Below, one piece after another: positions 1 to 7,677 of a stretch of DNA of 30,459 bases. The notes beneath the pieces are model-generated. The model made no database searches, had not been told where the DNA came from, and worked only from the letters and a program-made list of their open reading frames with translations. Origin of the DNA: PUPG01 sp031323845 (lineage in GTDB: Bacteria; Bacteroidota; Bacteroidia; Bacteroidales; UBA7960); the NCBI GenBank assembly GCA_031323845.1, contig JAVIYP010000030.1, positions 1 to 30,459 of the forward strand, read 5' to 3'. The position numbers and the translations under genes are program-made. Each line of letters opens with the position of its first letter. Position 1 is the first letter of the stretch.

Positions 1-84
1 TGAGATACTATCTTTTCTTATCCGTGCCCCCCGTGCCCTCTGTGAGATACTATCTTTTCTTATCCGTGCCCCCCGTGTCCTCTG
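1..84. repeat. Two-copy 42-bp direct tandem repeat
   Basis: Two copies of a 42-bp unit (1-42 and 43-84) differ at one base, C versus T in the GTGCCCTCTG/GTGTCCTCTG part. The next copy breaks off after TGAGA at 85-89. Each unit starts TGAGATACTA and ends in a CCGTG..CCTCTG segment. The same family appears reverse-complemented at 7350-7537. The array may extend left of the window. It is non-coding, and a promoter-like box lies 17 bp after it. Confidence 0.9.
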
Positions 85-100
85 TGAGAAAAAAATCACG

Positions 101-108
101 TATATTTG
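101..108 (+). promoter_or_regulatory. Bacteroidota -7 box TATATTTG upstream of the 161-4250 operon
   Basis: TATATTTG is an exact match to the Bacteroidota consensus TAnnTTTG. It lies 52 bp before the ATG at 161, giving an inferred transcription start near 115. No convincing TTTG -33 element is seen, because that position falls inside the 42-bp repeat. Confidence 0.5.
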
Positions 109-160
109 AAAAAAGAATCGATAACTAATCCACACAGATAAACCGGAAACCATTTTTTCG

Positions 161-721
161 ATGACCACCAGGGCACTGCTTCTTCTGTTTTCGTTTGTCT
201 TTTTTGCAGCCGGCAACCAAGTGCATGCCATGCACAGCGCTGCTGAGATAAAAAATGATGAACCCCCATGCACGGATGTGTATTTTTATTCTGACGCGCA
301 CTCTTTCAGGGCCACAGGCATTGGCACGCACCGTGACTACAGAACCTCCGAGCGGATCGCCCGCCTGGATGCCGGAGCGCACCTTATCGCCAACATAAGC
401 GTCAGCATAGCATCGGTTACAAACAGGTACCTGCAGCAACAGGCGCTGGAAGATGATGTAATGTATCATACGGTGTATCAGCAACTGACCAATATCAGCG
501 CTGAGCAGTTTCTCAGGAACATCAGGATCATCTGTGTGGAAACCGATTTCGATCAGGGCGTATACATCACACGCATGGCCGTTGAAGTGTCAACACGGGA
601 TGTTTTGTCCGACTTGCAGCAAGACTTTGCCTCCGACACTCTGATACAGCATCTGTATGATGAAGGCGTTCTCGAAAAAGTATTCCAAGAAGAGCTTGAC
701 GGGAAGGGAGATAAAAATTAA
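161..721 (+). CDS. Small secreted protein, LPP20-like (first gene of envelope operon)
   Basis: The protein has 186 residues. Residues 1 to about 23 look like a signal peptide (hydrophobic LLLLFSFVFFAAG, then an AxA-type site at VHA), so the product should be exported to the periplasm or outer membrane. The mature part contains an RATGIGTHRDYRTSERIARL stretch followed by an amphipathic helix rich in A, I and V. This resembles the start of LPP20/FlgT-like domains, where an ARxxA helix packs on a small sheet. That assignment is by eye and weak. The gene is first of three on the strand, 14 bp ahead of the next gene, which has a clearer domain of the same kind. The C-terminus is acidic and charged. 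No catalytic motif is visible. Function unknown. Confidence 0.75.
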   Translation: MTTRALLLLFSFVFFAAGNQVHAMHSAAEIKNDEPPCTDVYFYSDAHSFRATGIGTHRDYRTSERIARLDAGAHLIANISVSIASVTNRYLQQQALEDDVMYHTVYQQLTNISAEQFLRNIRIICVETDFDQGVYITRMAVEVSTRDVLSDLQQDFASDTLIQHLYDEGVLEKVFQEELDGKGDKN

Positions 722-735
722 AAACGACCGGTAAC

Positions 736-1575
736 ATGAGCACCAGGACAGAACAAACACAGAAAAACAGGGTGGCTGCCTTCGCAATGTTTATTGTTTT
801 GATGGCAGTTTTTCCTCTGGCTTCAAAGGCACAGGAGTACATTGAAATTAAGGGAGCCACAGGTGTCGGTGTTCTGGCCGGCAGGATCTCAGAAGAAGCA
901 GCCCGCCAGGATGCCATCAACAAGGCAAAACTCGAAGCGTTGCGCATGGCCGGCATAACCGAACACCTGCAGTCGTACGAGTTATTGTTTACCAGCGAAA
1001 CAGATCACGATTACAGCCAGTTCTTCAGCTCTGATGTGCATTCGGAAATGCAGGGCACCGTTGTTGATGTTGATATCGTATCTGAGACACGTTCACTGAA
1101 TCCGAGGTCAAACCTGTTTGAAGTTGAAGTCACCATCAATGCCACAGTTGTCAAGTACGACACCAGGCCCGATCCGGCATTCAACACCAGGGTTACCGGC
1201 ATACATGCGGTGTACAACAACGGAGATACCTTAACCTTCAGGGTTTTTTCGACCCTGGATGCTCACTTGCATATTTTCAACATCAATGACAGTGAGGCTT
1301 ACCTGATGTATCCCAACCCCTGGGAAGAATCAAAGATCATTGAAGCCGGAAGTACCAAACGCTTCCCTTTCGGACTGGTCGATTACGTCCTCGAAAAACA
1401 GACAAGAACACCGGAAGAGAATCGCCTGATCTTTGTTTTTACCAAACAGCCCGTACGCTTTCTTGATTTTTTTAATGAAGCCCAGGAAACCTATTCCGAA
1501 AACATCTTTAAGTGGATCTACAGCATAAGTCCGGACATGCGACATACAAATTATCAGACCTTTACTATCCGATGA
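736..1575 (+). CDS. Secreted FlgT/LPP20-like plus DUF4384 domain protein
   Basis: The protein has 279 residues. The signal peptide spans residues 1 to about 33 (hydrophobic FAMFIVLMAVFPLAS, cleavage near SKA-Q). Residues about 35-135 carry the pattern seen in LPP20/FlgT N-terminal domains: GVGVLAGRISEEAARQDAI followed by a long helix and a beta-rich region. Residues about 150-270 fit DUF4384: the sequence HLHIFNINDSEAYLMYPNP, then an I.AG..KRFP motif and a strand ending LIFVFTK. DUF4384 occurs in secreted and regulatory bacterial proteins and its biochemical role is not established. The gene sits 14 bp after the first gene, and its TGA (1573-1575) overlaps the ATG of the next (1572-1574), so translational coupling is likely. 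Probably part of an envelope complex with its neighbours (inference). Confidence 0.8.
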   Translation: MSTRTEQTQKNRVAAFAMFIVLMAVFPLASKAQEYIEIKGATGVGVLAGRISEEAARQDAINKAKLEALRMAGITEHLQSYELLFTSETDHDYSQFFSSDVHSEMQGTVVDVDIVSETRSLNPRSNLFEVEVTINATVVKYDTRPDPAFNTRVTGIHAVYNNGDTLTFRVFSTLDAHLHIFNINDSEAYLMYPNPWEESKIIEAGSTKRFPFGLVDYVLEKQTRTPEENRLIFVFTKQPVRFLDFFNEAQETYSENIFKWIYSISPDMRHTNYQTFTIR

Positions 1576-4250
1576 GGCTGATTCCGTACATGATTCCATT
1601 GCGGAATTCAATACTTATTTCAGTGCTTTTCCTGTTGTTTGCCGCACCGGTATCTTCGCAGGTGGTGAAGGGTGTTGTGGTTGATGAAGAAGGCGCTCCG
1701 GTTCCCTTTGCAACGGTATATGTGCTGGAATTGCACCGGGGAACGACGGCCAACGAAGAGGGTTTTTACCAGTTGTCCCTGCCGCTGGGCAGCCACGATC
1801 TGCGTTTTCAATACCTCGGTTACAAAACTCAGATCCATGAGGTACTGATCGGCGATGAGCCAACGGAGCTTAACGTTGTGCTTGAGGTACAGCATTACAC
1901 CCTGCCTGCTGTGGTCGTTACGGCCAGCGGGGAGGACCCTGCCTACTACATTATGCGCCGTGCCATTGGCCTTAGCCAGTATTATCTGAACCAGGTGTCG
2001 GAATACTCATGCCGCGTTTACCTAAAAGGTTCGGGAGTAATATTGAACGTCCCGGGATTTATGCGCCTCCAACTTGAAAGAGAAGGAGTGGAGGAGGGCC
2101 GGTATTTTGTTGTTGAAACGATATCCGACGTATATTTTGAACTGCCCGACCGCATCCGGACGGAAGTGAGGTCGCTGCGCAGCTCGGGCAACGACAACCA
2201 GTCCGACCCGATGTCGTTCGTTACGATCAGCCTTTATCGCGATATTAACGGGATCATATCACCCCTGAGCAGGAGTGCCATGCAGCTCTACCGTTTTGAG
2301 CTTGCAGGCAGCTTTCTTGAAAACGGACATCAGATCAACAGGATAAGGGTCATTCCCCGCCGCTCCGGCCCCGACCTCTACCAGGGCTATATCTACATCA
2401 GGGAAGGAAGCTGGAACCTGCATTCCGTTGATCTCAGCGTGGAACAAAGCCTCTTCACCATAAACATCAGGCAGGTATATCAGCCGGTATCGGCTTTTGT
2501 GTGGATGCCCGTCAGTCAAAACTTTGAGGTCAGTGTGTCTATGATGGGATTTGAAATAGACTACACCTATGTGGCCTCTGTCAGTGACTACGAAATAACA
2601 CTCAATCCTGACCTCGACCATTCATTTTATATCCGGCATTTTGAGGACAGCCTGACGATTGATCGCCTTCATTACAGCGAACTCAGGGCTTTGCCCGCCG
2701 CCGCAGCGAGGGAGATTGCCGGTACTGCACCGGACAGGGAAACGCTGAGCAAAAGGGAAACGGAAATAAGCAAACTCATGGAGTCGGCTGAGCTGTCAAA
2801 CAGGGACATGCGCAGGCTGAACCGTCTCATACGTCGCGATACCAGGTCGAAAAGCAGAAGAGAATCTCTTGAATTATTTCCCTCTGCCATGGAAATTGAC
2901 GACAGCGCACGCGTTCGAAGCATGGAGTATTGGGAGGCTAACAGGCCTGTGCCACTTACAGAGCAGGAACTGGCCAGCTTCAGGGAATTCGAGCCTGACA
3001 CCATGGATGAGTATGCTGCTGACCGCCAAACACAAAGGCTGATCCGGCAACTTATCCTGGGCGGAACACATAATTTCAGGAACAGGCTGCGCCTGAGTCA
3101 TAACGGACTTGCCGGGCCGTCATCATTTTACTACAACACGGTTGATGGACTTCCCTATTCCAAAACGATGACCCTGGATCATCGCCCTGAGCACGGAAGG
3201 TTTTTCAGTCTGGGCGCAACGGTTACCTATGCGTTTGCCCGTGACCGGCTGATGGCAGATGCGAACCTTCGTTACGAATATGATCCTTATAAAAGAGCCT
3301 ACGTTGCTTTCGCCATAGGCAGAAAAAGCACCGATTTCAATGACGGCAACGGCATACCCTTGTTTTTTAACACCATAAGCACGCTGTTACTGAAACAAAA
3401 TCATCTGAAACTTTATGAAATGGATTTTATCCGGGCCGATCACCGCATTGATCTTGCCAACGGGCTGGTGTTGTTCACGGGCGCGGAATTTGCACTTCGC
3501 AGACGGCTTATAAACAATAGTTTCTATTTTATAACAAATCCTTACAGGGAAACCTTCTTGCCAAACTTCCCGCAGCATCCCAGCCTGGATCCCGGCAAGC
3601 TGATTGATCATTATGCCTTTCACTACAAACTCAGGCTGAGCTATACGCACCGCCATTACTACCGTATGGCAAATAACCGTAAAGTGATGATGCATTCTTC
3701 CTTTCCAACGGTGTCGCTGATGTACCGGCAGGGAGTGAGAGATGTCTGGGAAAGCAGCAGCGCTTTCAGGCACTGGGAGGTATCCGTCAGTCATCGTATG
3801 GAGCTGCGCCTCATCGGCAACATCAGCTATAAGCTTACCGGAGGATTCTTCCCACAGAAGAAAGGAGCCTTTTTTGCCGACTACAGGCATTTCGACACCA
3901 ATCCCCTCTGGGTAAAAAGCAGCAACAATATTGATATGTTTCAAACGCCCGGGTATTATGCGTACAGCACGGTCAGCAATTACTCAACTCTTCATGTGCG
4001 CTATGACCACAGCCGTTTGTTGTTAAAACGCCTTCCTGTGCTTTCCGATAAACTGCTGCGGGAACGATTGTTTGTAAACACACTGCTGATTGACGGAAGA
4101 AAACCTTACACTGAATTCGGTTACGGGCTTGATCAGTTGCTGCTCATCTTCAGTGTTGATGTTGTAAGCGGCTTCTCCGGAGGAAAACATCAGTACACCG
4201 GATTTCGGATAGGCATTCCTCTTACAGGCCAGGTGGGCCTTAGATTGTAA
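1572..4250 (+). CDS. DUF5686 / carboxypeptidase-regulatory-like domain outer-membrane protein
   Basis: The protein has 892 residues. The start at 1572 is preferred over an in-frame ATG 20 codons upstream at 1512, because it gives a clean signal peptide (IPLRNSILISVLFLLFAAPV, cleavage near SSQ) and an ATGA overlap with the preceding stop. Residues about 32-115 form a CarboxypepD_reg-like beta sandwich (VKGVVVDEEGAPVPFATVYV, then GFYQL and LGYKT). From about residue 120 the sequence follows the DUF5686 pattern, starting at DPAYYIMRRAI and LNQVSEYSCRVYLKGSG. The C-terminal half alternates aromatic and polar residues as in outer-membrane strands and ends GQVGLRL. The length of about 890 is plausible for the family. 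DUF5686 proteins are abundant in Bacteroidota and their function is unknown. A charged, helical section at about 385-480 (RDMRRLNRLIRRD) is an insertion-like linker. Third gene of the operon. Confidence 0.88.
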   Translation: MRLIPYMIPLRNSILISVLFLLFAAPVSSQVVKGVVVDEEGAPVPFATVYVLELHRGTTANEEGFYQLSLPLGSHDLRFQYLGYKTQIHEVLIGDEPTELNVVLEVQHYTLPAVVVTASGEDPAYYIMRRAIGLSQYYLNQVSEYSCRVYLKGSGVILNVPGFMRLQLEREGVEEGRYFVVETISDVYFELPDRIRTEVRSLRSSGNDNQSDPMSFVTISLYRDINGIISPLSRSAMQLYRFELAGSFLENGHQINRIRVIPRRSGPDLYQGYIYIREGSWNLHSVDLSVEQSLFTINIRQVYQPVSAFVWMPVSQNFEVSVSMMGFEIDYTYVASVSDYEITLNPDLDHSFYIRHFEDSLTIDRLHYSELRALPAAAAREIAGTAPDRETLSKRETEISKLMESAELSNRDMRRLNRLIRRDTRSKSRRESLELFPSAMEIDDSARVRSMEYWEANRPVPLTEQELASFREFEPDTMDEYAADRQTQRLIRQLILGGTHNFRNRLRLSHNGLAGPSSFYYNTVDGLPYSKTMTLDHRPEHGRFFSLGATVTYAFARDRLMADANLRYEYDPYKRAYVAFAIGRKSTDFNDGNGIPLFFNTISTLLLKQNHLKLYEMDFIRADHRIDLANGLVLFTGAEFALRRRLINNSFYFITNPYRETFLPNFPQHPSLDPGKLIDHYAFHYKLRLSYTHRHYYRMANNRKVMMHSSFPTVSLMYRQGVRDVWESSSAFRHWEVSVSHRMELRLIGNISYKLTGGFFPQKKGAFFADYRHFDTNPLWVKSSNNIDMFQTPGYYAYSTVSNYSTLHVRYDHSRLLLKRLPVLSDKLLRERLFVNTLLIDGRKPYTEFGYGLDQLLLIFSVDVVSGFSGGKHQYTGFRIGIPLTGQVGLRL

Positions 4251-4315
4251 TTTTAAATAAGCTTGCTTTTTATTATAGGAAGCCTTCTCGTTGGATGACC
4301 TGACCGCCCTCCTTT

Positions 4316-6433
4316 CTAATCCTTCACCATGAAGCTGACGGCTGCCCCGCCTCCGGGAGCCAGTTTCAGGATCAGTGTCGAGGTGTGATCTAACTCAAGC
4401 GTTTCAATGGTGTAGCTGGTGGGGTTTTTGTCCCAGTGGGCATCGCTTCCGTCGGCGTATAAGGTCACGGCATAGCTCTTGCCGGGGTCGAGAAAATCTG
4501 TTGCAATGCTCAGTTCACGTGCTTCTTCGTTGGTGATGCTTCCAAGAAACCAGTTGCCTGTTTCCCTTTCTTCCCGGACAATGGTAACGTATTGTCCTAT
4601 TTCGCCATTGAGCACCCGCGAATGCTCCCAGTCAACCCCAACATCCTTGATAAACTGAAATGCCGGATGACCCTCATAATATTGCGGAAGATCCGCCACC
4701 ATTTGCATGGGACTGTAGATGACCACATAGAGCGCCAGTTGCTGGGCTAAAGTAGTGTTTACCTGGTTGTTTGGGCGGTAAGGGTCGAGTTTGATGTTAA
4801 AAATACCCGGAGTGTAATCGATCGGGCCTGCCAGCATGCGTGTGAACGCAACAATGGGCAGATGCCCCGGTGGATTTCCCCCGTCGGTGGCCCAGGCATT
4901 GAATTCCTGTCCGCGAAGCGCTTCCCTGGTTGCATCATTGGGGTAGGTCCTGCGCAGGCCTGTAGCCATGATCGGCTCATGACTGTTGACCATCACCCGG
5001 TGTTCGGCGGCCTTTTTCAGCACCCGCATGTAGTGGTTTACCATCCATTGGCCGTGGTGGTATTCACCTTCCGGAATGATGGTGCCCACATAGCCGGTTT
5101 TGACCATATCATAACCGAAATGCGACATCAGCGCATAAGCCGTATCCAGTTGTTGCTCATACGTGGTGACGGCCGAAGAGGTCTCATGGTGCATAACCAG
5201 CCTGACCCCCTTTGATCTGGCGTAGGCCGTAACTTTTTCCAGGTCAAAGTCGGGATAAGGCGTTACGAAATCATAAATGCCCTCGCGGTCCGCATGGCCA
5301 ATCCAGTGCTCCCAGCCGGTGTACCATCCTTCAATAAGCAGGGCATCAATACCGTGCTTTGCCGCAAAATCAATGTAATATATTGCATTTTCAGTGGTAG
5401 CCCCGTGCCTTCCATGGGGCTCGGCTTCTTCCCAGGTGTCAAAATCGCGGTCGTCGGTATAATCCCAGCTGGATTTTCCAAGATGCATTTCCCACCAGAT
5501 ACCCATATATTTTGCAGGCTTCAGCCAGGAGACATCACCAAGTTTATTGGGTTCGTTAAGATTGAGAATTATCCGTGATTCAATGAGATCACCGGCTCGT
5601 TCAGCAACCTGTATCATCCGCCAGGGGGTGCTGAAAGGCGTCTTCCGGACCACCTTGTAATCTTCTCTTTCCGTTCCCACAAGGATGCTGCGCATGCTCA
5701 GGTTTTCCTTGTCTATTCCGAGGGTTATACCCGAATAGTCAATCAGTGCCGCTTCGTGGAAACTCAAATGCAGACCATCGTCGGTTCTCATGCTAACGGG
5801 AGTGTTCACGGCATTGTAAGGAATATAGGTTTGCGCCAGGTTGGGATGATCACGCTTGCTTAGGGCGTCAATTTCAGAAAATTGGGTGGTACTGTTTAAG
5901 TGCTCATAGATGTCCCAGTCACCCGGCGTCCACCACACCATATGATCTCCGGTGAGGTTAAACAGGGTATGTTCTTCCGTAATAAAGACGTCAGTCATGT
6001 TCCTCTGCCGCGGAAAGTGAAAACGAAAAGCCAGTCCGTCATCATACAACCTGAAAACAAGATCAAACTTCCTTCTCAGTCCGCCGCGCTCACGGAGTGA
6101 CACACGCATCTCATTGAAGGTGTTCTCAACATAGCGTTGCTCACCCCAGGGCATTTCCCAGGTTTCACTGAAAGAACGCTGCCTTACCCGCTGTATCCTG
6201 AGGTCATCGGATAATGGAGGCATGTCAAGGTACTCAAAGCCCAGCGCTGAAGTGTCAAGGATCAGAAGTCCGTCAAACGATGCCTTGTAGGCAGCCTGCC
6301 CGTCTTCCAGGAGGAACACCTGTGCCTGCAGGCGACCGTCAGGTGAACTGATTTCCGGATTTTGAGTAGGGGAGCATGCACTGAAGAAGAACACAAACGC
6401 AAGAATGCCGGTTAAGGTAAGGAGCTTTTTCAT
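4316..6433 (-). CDS. Glycoside hydrolase family 97, inverting alpha-glucosidase type lipoprotein
   Basis: The protein has 705 residues and begins with a lipoprotein signal peptide, lipobox FSAC with Cys20, so it should be membrane-anchored. It has the GH97 layout: N-terminal beta-sandwich (about 25-280), catalytic barrel (about 280-610), C-terminal sheet domain. Key residues match SusB of Bacteroides thetaiotaomicron in spacing: E417 (HHETSS), E486 (NSHEP) and E510 (RGQE), with gaps of 69 and 24 as between SusB E439, E508 and E532. The segment VKTGY has Gly where retaining GH97 alpha-galactosidases have the nucleophile Asp. Together these point to an inverting alpha-glucosidase acting on alpha-glucans or maltooligosaccharides. 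No SusC/SusD pair is adjacent, so it is an orphan. Its stop codon is TAG. It converges on the DUF5686 gene with 65 bp between, where no clear terminator hairpin is seen. Confidence 0.95.
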   Translation of the reverse strand: MKKLLTLTGILAFVFFFSACSPTQNPEISSPDGRLQAQVFLLEDGQAAYKASFDGLLILDTSALGFEYLDMPPLSDDLRIQRVRQRSFSETWEMPWGEQRYVENTFNEMRVSLRERGGLRRKFDLVFRLYDDGLAFRFHFPRQRNMTDVFITEEHTLFNLTGDHMVWWTPGDWDIYEHLNSTTQFSEIDALSKRDHPNLAQTYIPYNAVNTPVSMRTDDGLHLSFHEAALIDYSGITLGIDKENLSMRSILVGTEREDYKVVRKTPFSTPWRMIQVAERAGDLIESRIILNLNEPNKLGDVSWLKPAKYMGIWWEMHLGKSSWDYTDDRDFDTWEEAEPHGRHGATTENAIYYIDFAAKHGIDALLIEGWYTGWEHWIGHADREGIYDFVTPYPDFDLEKVTAYARSKGVRLVMHHETSSAVTTYEQQLDTAYALMSHFGYDMVKTGYVGTIIPEGEYHHGQWMVNHYMRVLKKAAEHRVMVNSHEPIMATGLRRTYPNDATREALRGQEFNAWATDGGNPPGHLPIVAFTRMLAGPIDYTPGIFNIKLDPYRPNNQVNTTLAQQLALYVVIYSPMQMVADLPQYYEGHPAFQFIKDVGVDWEHSRVLNGEIGQYVTIVREERETGNWFLGSITNEEARELSIATDFLDPGKSYAVTLYADGSDAHWDKNPTSYTIETLELDHTSTLILKLAPGGGAAVSFMVKD

Positions 6434-6501
6434 GGGATTAGGTTTAAGAAGTTGCTTAAAAAACTGTGTTATGAAGTTTACACAGAAAACTTACATCCCA
6501 A

Positions 6502-6509
6502 CAAAAGTA
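6502..6509 (-). promoter_or_regulatory. Bacteroidota -7 box TACTTTTG for the GH97 gene
   Basis: Read on the minus strand, TACTTTTG matches TAnnTTTG exactly. A TTTG (minus strand, 6525-6528) lies 15 bp upstream, somewhat closer than the usual spacing, and sits inside the last codons of the DCC gene. The implied transcript would start near 6495 with a leader of about 60 nt before the ATG at 6433. So the GH97 gene may be transcribed separately from the DCC gene. Confidence 0.4.
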
Positions 6510-6518
6510 GCGTATTTT

Positions 6519-7004
6519 TTACAACAAAAAGAACAACCCTCCCAGGACAACGAGCAGCGTGCCAAGGTAATACGCCCAGTAATATTTGGGGCGGGCCGGA
6601 TTTCTTCCGAAAAGGCGAACAACCCATGTATACAAAGCGTTCCTGTTGCGTGAAACGAAAACGTAAAAAAGATCAGAGAGAAACCGGAAAAGCCTGATGT
6701 TGTTATATAAAGGCATTACCCACCTCCATTTTGAACCGTAGCGGTGAAGCGCCTGAAACACAGCTCCCGGACCGACATACGTCCTGCCATCGAGATCAAT
6801 AAAACGGATGGCTTCACGAAAGTAGGCCAGGTCAATGTCGGGAAAGTCTTGGTGCGATTCCTGGTAAGGGGTAAAATCGACCTTGTCGCCTGTGAGCTTT
6901 TTCCATTTGATCACCCAATAGTGACAAAATCCGCATTGCTTATCCCACGCCATTACCGGGCGGTTTTTCGGAGGATATTTTGTACTGTGAATTTTTGTAA
7001 ACAT
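6519..7004 (-). CDS. DCC family thiol-disulfide oxidoreductase-like protein (DUF393)
   Basis: The protein has 161 residues. Near the N-terminus, WDKQCGFCHYW carries the CxxC of the DCC family (Cys24, Cys27; Asp21 matches the first D of the usual DxxCxFC). The later LDGRTYVGPGAVFQALHRYG matches the conserved G...G..A...L segment of the family. Residues about 140-161 are strongly hydrophobic (YYLGTLLVVLGGLFFLL), suggesting a C-terminal membrane anchor. The family is named for the DxxCxxC motif, is thioredoxin-like, and its substrates are unknown. It lies 85 bp upstream of the GH97 gene on the same strand, so co-transcription is possible but a separate promoter is suggested. No good TAnnTTTG box was seen upstream of 7004. 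Confidence 0.85.
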   Translation of the reverse strand: MFTKIHSTKYPPKNRPVMAWDKQCGFCHYWVIKWKKLTGDKVDFTPYQESHQDFPDIDLAYFREAIRFIDLDGRTYVGPGAVFQALHRYGSKWRWVMPLYNNIRLFRFLSDLFYVFVSRNRNALYTWVVRLFGRNPARPKYYWAYYLGTLLVVLGGLFFLL

Positions 7005-7124
7005 AACAGGAAAATCTTAAGTGAACAGGCAAAAAACGAGCTGTAAATAGCTTTCTTTAAATAAACACCTGCGGGAAGATAATGTTTTAATGCTTCTGAA
7101 AACTAATGAAGGAATCAGGCAAAT

Positions 7125-7169
7125 TCAAAAAAACAAGCCCGCCACGATGATCATTAATGTTGCTTTCAT
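7125..7169 (-). other. Possible 14-residue leader-like ORF in the 7005-7677 gap
   Basis: The frame encodes MKATLMIIVAGLFF and then stops at a run of seven Ts (plus-strand As). It looks like the first half of a signal peptide or a membrane mini-peptide. A one-base slip in the run gives only three more codons before another stop, so it may be a gene remnant. Apart from this and the repeat array at 7350-7537, nothing else was recognised in the 673-bp gap between 7005 and 7677, except the promoter-like box at 7645. Confidence 0.15.
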
Positions 7170-7349
7170 GATGGTTTTGTTTTATGGGGTTTTTTCTTTT
7201 TCTGATTCACTGAGTAAATGTCCAAGTTTGTGACAAAATGCATAATATGCTGTATAATAGGAACATAAAAGCTTATAATCCTTTATTTTGCAGATGAAAA
7301 TATGTACGCTTGCGGACACATTGTATGCATTTGCGGACGGTTTGTTTCA

Positions 7350-7537
7350 TACGGAGGACACGGGGGAGAAGTTTAGTATCTCACGGAGGACACAGAGGAC
7401 ACGGGGGAGAAGTTTAGTATCTCACGGAGGACACAGAGGACACGGAGGAGAAGTATAGTATCTCACGGAGGACACAGAGGACACGGAGGAGAAGTATTGT
7501 GTCTCACGGAGGACACAGAGGACACGGAGGACACGGT
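7350..7537. repeat. 41-bp tandem repeat array, inverse of the repeat at 1-84
   Basis: Units beginning TCACGGAGGACACAGAGGAC start at 7381, 7422, 7463 and 7504, an exact 41-bp spacing. A partial copy precedes them (from about 7350) and the last unit changes after 7530 into a run of GGACACGG. Variation is limited to a few positions (GTTTAG/GTATAG/GTATTG and GGGGGAG/GGAGGAG). Reverse-complemented, the unit reads TGAGATACTA..CTTCTCC..CCGTGTCCTCTG, the same layout as the array at the window start. Within each unit a GAGGACAC half-repeat recurs. There are no unique spacers, so it is not a CRISPR array. Confidence 0.92.
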
Positions 7538-7644
7538 GAAACAATATTTAAAAATAATTCTTCAGCGATTTAGGGAAGCCAGGTATGTTAAATGGAGCAG
7601 AACGAGGATGTTCCGAAAAAAATATCCCCGAAACATTATTTATA

Positions 7645-7652
7645 TAAATTTG
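7645..7652 (+). promoter_or_regulatory. Bacteroidota -7 box TAAATTTG
   Basis: TAAATTTG matches TAnnTTTG exactly, 25 bp before the ATG at 7678, which gives a short leader of about 20 nt. No clear TTTG -33 element is seen about 19 bp upstream. Confidence 0.5.
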
Positions 7653-7677
7653 TGGATCCTAACTAAACGCAGTACCG

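Noticed and set aside
1512..1571. Upstream ATG of the DUF5686 gene at 1512
   Set aside because: It would overlap the previous gene by 64 bp and add 20 residues ahead of a good signal peptide that starts at 1572.
3387..3944. 185-codon reverse ORF inside the DUF5686 gene
   Set aside because: It is antisense to the barrel part of DUF5686 and has no signal or domain.
7350..7537. CRISPR array
   Set aside because: The whole 41-bp unit repeats with few changes. There are no unique spacers and no cas genes.
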